A stretch of 9,729 nt of DNA from Reyranella sp. (lineage in GTDB: Bacteria > Pseudomonadota > Alphaproteobacteria > Reyranellales > Reyranellaceae): positions 1-9,729 of the forward strand of contig JAKFVZ010000055.1 of the NCBI GenBank assembly GCA_021732965.1. Reading direction: 5' to 3'. Shown here in pieces: positions 6,829 through 9,729 of the stretch. The notes below the pieces were generated by a model that made no database searches, was not told the DNA's origin, and was given only the letters and a program-made list of their open reading frames with translations. Position 1 is the stretch's first letter. The number at the start of each line of letters is the position of its first letter. The translations under genes and the position numbers were made by a program.

Positions 6829-7974
6829 ATGAGCGTCGATCGTGAGGCGGTGAAGGCCGCTCCGAAAGGCGAGCGAAAGTTTCGTTCGGAAAAAAACACA
6901 ACCGGCAGGTTTGCGACCCTCTTGCTGGTGTCGGTCTCGGTCATCGTGTCGCTGGTACTGCTCGAACTGGCGTGTCGCGTGTTGCTGTCGGGTCCGGGCA
7001 GTCTCACTCACTGGCCGAACCTGGCGCGCGAACGGATGGGCACGGGTCCGGACGTTGCGAGAATCCGGTGCCAGTACGCCTTCGATCCCGAGATTGGCTG
7101 GACGTCGCCGCCCGGTTGCGTCTCGCGTACCTACAATGTCGATGCCGACGGCTTCCGCCGGACCAGCCCCAAATCCGCTCTCGCCGAACCGCCGATGCTG
7201 GTGACCGGCTCGTCCTTCGCCAAGGGCGACGAGGTGAACGACGACGAGACCTGGCCGGCCGACCTGCAGACCCTCACGGGCCGTAAGGTGCTGAACGCCG
7301 GCGTCAGCGGCTACGCCTTCGACCAGAGTGCACTCAGCACCGAACGGCTGGGCCCCAAGGTGAAGCCGCTGCTCGTCGTGATGAGCTTCACGCCCGGCGA
7401 CATCCGGCGCAGCGAACTGAAGGTCGCATGGAGCCGCGAGAAGCCCTACTTCACCGTGGCCGACGGCAAGCTCCAGGAGCACAACGTGCCGGTGCCGGGC
7501 CAGCCGAACGCGCCGGTGCCGCTGCCTGAGCCGGCGCGGTGGCTTGGCCGCTTCGCGCTGGCCGATCTCGTCGTGCAGCGGCTGGGCCTGCAGCGCGGCT
7601 GGTACTTCGACGAGGTCCGCGGCGCGCCGGCCGGCAGCGGCGAGTCGATCGCCTGCCTGCTGATGCCGCGGCTTGCCGCGCTCGGCGTGCCGGTCGTGGT
7701 CATGGCGCAATACAGCCGCGAGTACTGGACGCAGAGCGCCGGACGCCGCGCCGAGGATCAGCGGTCGGTCGACAAGGTGATGGGCTGCGCGAGAACGTCG
7801 GGCCTCATCCCCTTCGATCTTGCCCGGCCGATGCAGCCTATCGTCGATGCGAAGGGCGTCGACGCGCTCTATCGCTCCGACCATCACTCGGCCGAGGGCA
7901 ACCGGATCGTGGCCGACCTGGTACTGCGTGAACTGGAGCGGCTGAAGCTGGTGTCGAAGGCGGGCGCCCGCTAG
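6829..7974 (+). CDS. Membrane-anchored SGNH/GDSL hydrolase-like protein
   Basis: A 381-aa protein with a basic N-terminus followed by one hydrophobic segment (about 28-50) and no obvious cleavage site, so probably anchored in the inner membrane with the rest periplasmic. The rest has SGNH-hydrolase features: block I LVTGSSFAKGDEV (124-136) with candidate nucleophile S129; a block-II-like VLNAGVSGYAFDQ (154-166); and a C-terminal SDHHSAEGNR (350-359) supplying the Asp-His pair (D351, H353). The usual GDS of block I is GSS here, so the Asp before the serine is lost. Relatives remove or add acyl groups on cell-surface sugars or lipids; the substrate here is unknown. GAGAGG and AAGG precede the ATG. 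The gene appears to be single, without MBOAT or polysaccharide genes beside it in the window. The long antisense frame over it is a shadow. Confidence 0.75.
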   Translation: MSVDREAVKAAPKGERKFRSEKNTTGRFATLLLVSVSVIVSLVLLELACRVLLSGPGSLTHWPNLARERMGTGPDVARIRCQYAFDPEIGWTSPPGCVSRTYNVDADGFRRTSPKSALAEPPMLVTGSSFAKGDEVNDDETWPADLQTLTGRKVLNAGVSGYAFDQSALSTERLGPKVKPLLVVMSFTPGDIRRSELKVAWSREKPYFTVADGKLQEHNVPVPGQPNAPVPLPEPARWLGRFALADLVVQRLGLQRGWYFDEVRGAPAGSGESIACLLMPRLAALGVPVVVMAQYSREYWTQSAGRRAEDQRSVDKVMGCARTSGLIPFDLARPMQPIVDAKGVDALYRSDHHSAEGNRIVADLVLRELERLKLVSKAGAR

Positions 7975-7986
7975 CGCCGCGGCGCT
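7973..7986. terminator. Palindrome between convergent genes, possible weak terminator
   Basis: AGCGCCGCGGCGCT is a perfect 14-bp palindrome that overlaps the TAG stop of the SGNH gene and is followed by TTT on the plus strand. It fills the gap between two converging stops. The T-run is too short for a strong intrinsic terminator, so this is a weak call. Confidence 0.35.
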
Positions 7987-7987
7987 T

Positions 7988-8146
7988 TCATCTGCCGCGT
8001 AGCTTTGCCCGGAGACCGGTCTCGATCAGCCGGCGGACGGCCTGGCTGAGCGTGATCTCGGCGTGGTCCGCGTAGAGATCCATCGCCGCGGCGAGCGGCA
8101 CCGGCAGCCGCCCCATTTTCCTCCTGGACTTGCGGTTGGTTGGCAT
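7988..8146 (-). CDS. Small ribbon-helix-helix-like hypothetical protein
   Basis: A 52-aa frame from ATG 8146. It reads as a very basic N-terminus, a possible beta strand (MGRLPVPL), then two helices ending ITLSQAVRRLIETGLRAKL. This resembles CopG/Arc ribbon-helix-helix proteins, whose second helix often has a S-x-A-[IV]-R-x-L-[IL]-x-x-G-L pattern. Such proteins are DNA-binding dimers, often antitoxins. No toxin frame is visible beside it. The start is ambiguous: the frame extends to 8191, and an internal ATG at 8116 has a perfect AGGAGG only 3 nt upstream but would cut off most of the beta strand region. It converges with the SGNH gene and lies at the edge of the decayed accessory stretch. 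Coding status is likely but not certain. Confidence 0.5.
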   Translation of the reverse strand: MPTNRKSRRKMGRLPVPLAAAMDLYADHAEITLSQAVRRLIETGLRAKLRGR

Positions 8147-8277
8147 CCCGCTGGCAGGGTCAATGATGCCGAGAGAAAATGCTAACAGCAAAGTCCACGG
8201 GGGACAGCCTGCGCTGTAGCGGGATAGGATGCCGGCAAGCTGCTCATCGCCCTAGTTGTGGAATTCGCGAGGCTGGT

Positions 8278-8293
8278 CGAGGCGATCGCCTCG
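8278..8293. repeat. 16-bp perfect palindrome
   Basis: CGAGGCGATCGCCTCG is a perfect 16-bp palindrome with no spacer, centred on GCGATCGC. It lies inside the short orphan reading frame at 8228-8317 and close to the transposase fragment end. It could be an operator, a recombination-associated site, or chance within GC-rich coding DNA. Confidence 0.4.
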
Positions 8294-8339
8294 CTGAACC
8301 GGGCAGGGCGCCAATGACAGCAGTTTGGCTATCATTCGT

Positions 8340-8640
8340 TAGCTGATCCTAGCCGGTGGCTGGTGAACTATAATCGCTTCTCCCTGCTGGAATTACTTCG
8401 CAGCTATGCGGTCGGTCTCGACATCCGATGAGAGCGTCCAGCTCGCGTGCGACTCGAAGGCCCGAAAGGGACGTGTCGGCCGCCAGGCGCAAGCACTCCA
8501 GGGTGTAGTCGTCGACCGCTGTCAGGATCGGGAACCGTCTTGCGTCGGTCAACGTGTCACTGACGAAGCCCATCTACCAAAGTTGGTTGGGTCCCTGCGT
8601 CATAACCATTGGAGCACGCCGCAGCGCAGTTGGATCAGCC
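8340..8640 (-). pseudogene. IS3-family transposase remnant (OrfB, rve core)
   Basis: On the minus strand the translation gives RAPMVMTQGPNQLW, a TAG stop, MGFVSDTLTDARRFPIL (8573-8523), then TAVDDYTLECLRLAADTSLSG. This follows the IS3 OrfB pattern 'PQGPNQRWSMDFVSDQLADGRRFRVLTVVDDFTREC', the start of the DDE integrase core; D in DFVSD, a catalytic position, reads G here. The TAG stands where homologues have serine. Downstream the frame degrades at SDNGTEFTS: only SD, then in a shifted frame FTSH, is legible near 8353-8370. The N-terminal half of OrfB, OrfA, the C-terminal half and both terminal inverted repeats are missing. It is an old, dead fragment, not a mobile element. Confidence 0.8.
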
Positions 8641-8848
8641 ACCAGATCAACACCCGCCTTTTCCTTCGTCGCTCGCCTCCTTCGCGAGGAGCCTTTCCGC
8701 TCAGCCGACACTGCTGAGTCGCGCGCGGCGGACTGGATCGCCGCCCGCGCCCTTGAAGCCGCTGGCGTCCAGTTCCTTGGTGAAGGCGATGCGGCCGGCG
8801 GCCAAGGTGTGGCGGGCGAACGTCAAGTCATCACAAGACACCAGTAGG

Positions 8849-8876
8849 TTGACTCCATAGGCTGAAAATCTAACCC
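8849..8876 (+). promoter_or_regulatory. Weak promoter candidate for the DUF4041 gene
   Basis: TTGACT (8849-8854) is close to the -35 consensus. With a 16-bp spacer the -10 would be TAACCC (8871-8876), which matches TATAAT poorly. The position, 31-58 bp before the ATG at 8907, is right. Imperfect arms GTAGGTT (8844-8850) and TAACCCTAC (8871-8879) flank it as an inverted repeat and could be an operator. Confidence 0.25.
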
Positions 8877-8906
8877 TACGGAAAATCCCGGGGGCAGGGG
8901 AACAGC

Positions 8907-9729
8907 ATGGACGCTCAAATCGCAACAATAGCGACCGTTTTGGCCGTTCTCGTCGCAGCGCTTGCCGCGCCGGTCGCAACGTTCATGTGGTACCGCGAAA
9001 AGAGAGCACGTACCGGCCTTGAGCGACGGTTCAAACCCGTTCTGGACCTCAACGCGGAAACTGCTGCGCTTACCATCCAGATTTCAGAATTGCGCACACA
9101 GATCGAACTGCTTCGCGCCTCCTATGCCGAAAAGAAGGTTATCTATGACCGGCTTCTAAAGGAGGTTGCCGTCTTCGATGAGAAGCTCGCGTTCGCGGAA
9201 ATGGGCGTCTACGAACCACATTTCGATTTCACCGACAGTGAAGAATACAAACGGAACATAGCCGCCACGCGCGAAGCCCAAAAGATATTGGTCTCGGCTA
9301 AGACCGCCGTCATCTGCACAAAGAATTGGACCGTGGACGGCAGCGCCGCGAAGGGCCAGACAATGACGAACCGGAACATCCGGCTGACGCTCCGCGCCTT
9401 CAACAGCGAATGCGACGCAGCCATTGCCAACGCACGATGGAACAACGTCAACGCGATGGAAAAGCGCATCCTGAATGCGCACGCGCAGATCGACAAGCAC
9501 AACGCCTCGAACTCAGTCTTCATCACGCAAGAGTACCTGAGGCTGAAGCTGCAGGAACTCTATCTCACGCACGAGTATCGGGAGAAGGTGAAAGCGGAAC
9601 GCGATGAACGTGCAGATGCCGCAAGGTTGCAGCGTGAAGAGCAGAAGCTCATTCGAGATATGGAGCGCGCGGAAGAAGAAGAGGTCCGCTATAGGCGGCT
9701 GCTCGACAAGGCCAAAGCTGAAGCTCAAA
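8907..9729 (+). CDS. SNIPE-like membrane-anchored DUF4041 protein (partial, C-terminus outside window)
   Basis: An ATG at 8907, with AGGGGA upstream, opens a frame that stays open for 274 codons to the right edge. Residues 5-27 are hydrophobic (IATIATVLAVLVAALAAPV), then WYREKRAR, a membrane anchor with a positive cytoplasmic flank. About 38-90 is a coiled coil. From about 78 comes a DUF4041-like region: DRLLKEVAVFDEKLAFAEMG, YEPHFDFTDSEEYK, and later AFNSECDAAIANARWNN. Residues 210-274 are highly charged helix (REEQKLIRDMERAEEEE). Proteins of this layout usually end in a GIY-YIG (T5orf172/Mug113) nuclease domain. The recently described SNIPE anti-phage protein, which cuts phage DNA at the inner membrane during injection, has this architecture. 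The nuclease part is not visible here. Codons ending in A/T (GCA, ATA, AGA, CTA) are commoner than in neighbours, suggesting horizontal transfer. Alternatively it could be a prophage DUF4041 protein. Confidence 0.72.
   Translation, partial: MDAQIATIATVLAVLVAALAAPVATFMWYREKRARTGLERRFKPVLDLNAETAALTIQISELRTQIELLRASYAEKKVIYDRLLKEVAVFDEKLAFAEMGVYEPHFDFTDSEEYKRNIAATREAQKILVSAKTAVICTKNWTVDGSAAKGQTMTNRNIRLTLRAFNSECDAAIANARWNNVNAMEKRILNAHAQIDKHNASNSVFITQEYLRLKLQELYLTHEYREKVKAERDERADAARLQREEQKLIRDMERAEEEEVRYRRLLDKAKAEAQ

Larger units (their letters stand above)
8192..8906. other. Decayed accessory interval with no intact gene
   Basis: About 715 bp without an intact gene. It holds a truncated IS3-type transposase fragment (separate entry) and a 29-codon open stretch on the plus strand (8228-8317, ending in LVEAIASLNRAGRQ and a stop) with no start codon. 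On the minus strand at 8703-8862 there is a stretch with strong C/G third positions that includes FTKELDASGFKGAGGDPVR. Read on the plus strand, part of that last stretch gives ALEAAGVQFL, similar to the C-terminal end of Xre-family regulators, but its codon bias is weaker. None has both a start and family support. I take the interval as a patchwork of insertion and deletion remnants at the edge of a mobile region. Confidence 0.55.

Noticed and set aside
6760..7887. 375-codon minus-strand frame opposite the SGNH gene
   Set aside because: Low-complexity Arg/Ala/His composition typical of antisense frames in GC-rich DNA; the plus strand has a start site, membrane anchor and family motifs.
8192..8906. 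tRNA gene or attachment-site repeat at the island border
   Set aside because: No cloverleaf-like sequence, CCA end or long direct repeat was seen; an attachment site could have its partner outside the window.
1..9729. CRISPR array
   Set aside because: No regularly spaced repeats of CRISPR size are present.

Overview
The window is GC-rich DNA from what looks like an alphaproteobacterium. The evidence is strong G/C third-codon bias, the uvrC-pgsA order on one strand, and the family types present. I cannot place it to genus from sequence alone. No tRNA, rRNA or CRISPR array was seen.

Layout. Positions 1-2950 (minus strand) hold ordinary housekeeping genes: the first 14 codons of pgsA, directly preceded by uvrC (nucleotide excision repair), and upstream of that a short phoH-family ATPase gene. 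The uvrC-phoH gap carries strong inverted repeats and one DnaA-box match. Upstream of phoH is a textbook intrinsic terminator preceded by about 150 nt of paired sequence, which I read as a possible small structured RNA or an attenuated leader. Positions 3234-5470 hold a divergent pair: guanine deaminase (minus) and a kynurenine-formamidase-like alpha/beta hydrolase (plus), 77 bp apart. Then come a small winged-helix-like hypothetical (5522-5728, plus), a calcineurin-like metallophosphoesterase (5735-6664, minus), a membrane-anchored SGNH-hydrolase-like protein (6829-7974, plus) and a convergent small ribbon-helix-helix-like protein (7988-8146, minus).

Accessory junction. From about 8190 to 8906 the gene order breaks down. 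This stretch contains a decayed IS3-family transposase fragment with an in-frame stop, short orphan coding remnants and a 16-bp perfect palindrome. It is followed at 8907 by a gene running off the right edge, with noticeably more A/T-ending codons than its neighbours. That gene encodes an N-terminal membrane segment, a coiled coil and a DUF4041-like region. This is the front of the architecture of SNIPE-type anti-phage nucleases (membrane anchor, DUF4041, C-terminal GIY-YIG nuclease). The nuclease domain would lie beyond the window.

How the genes fit together. UvrC makes the dual incisions of excision repair. Guanine deaminase and the divergent hydrolase probably serve nitrogen-compound catabolism. 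The right end is best read as the edge of an acquired defence or mobile region next to chromosomal housekeeping DNA.
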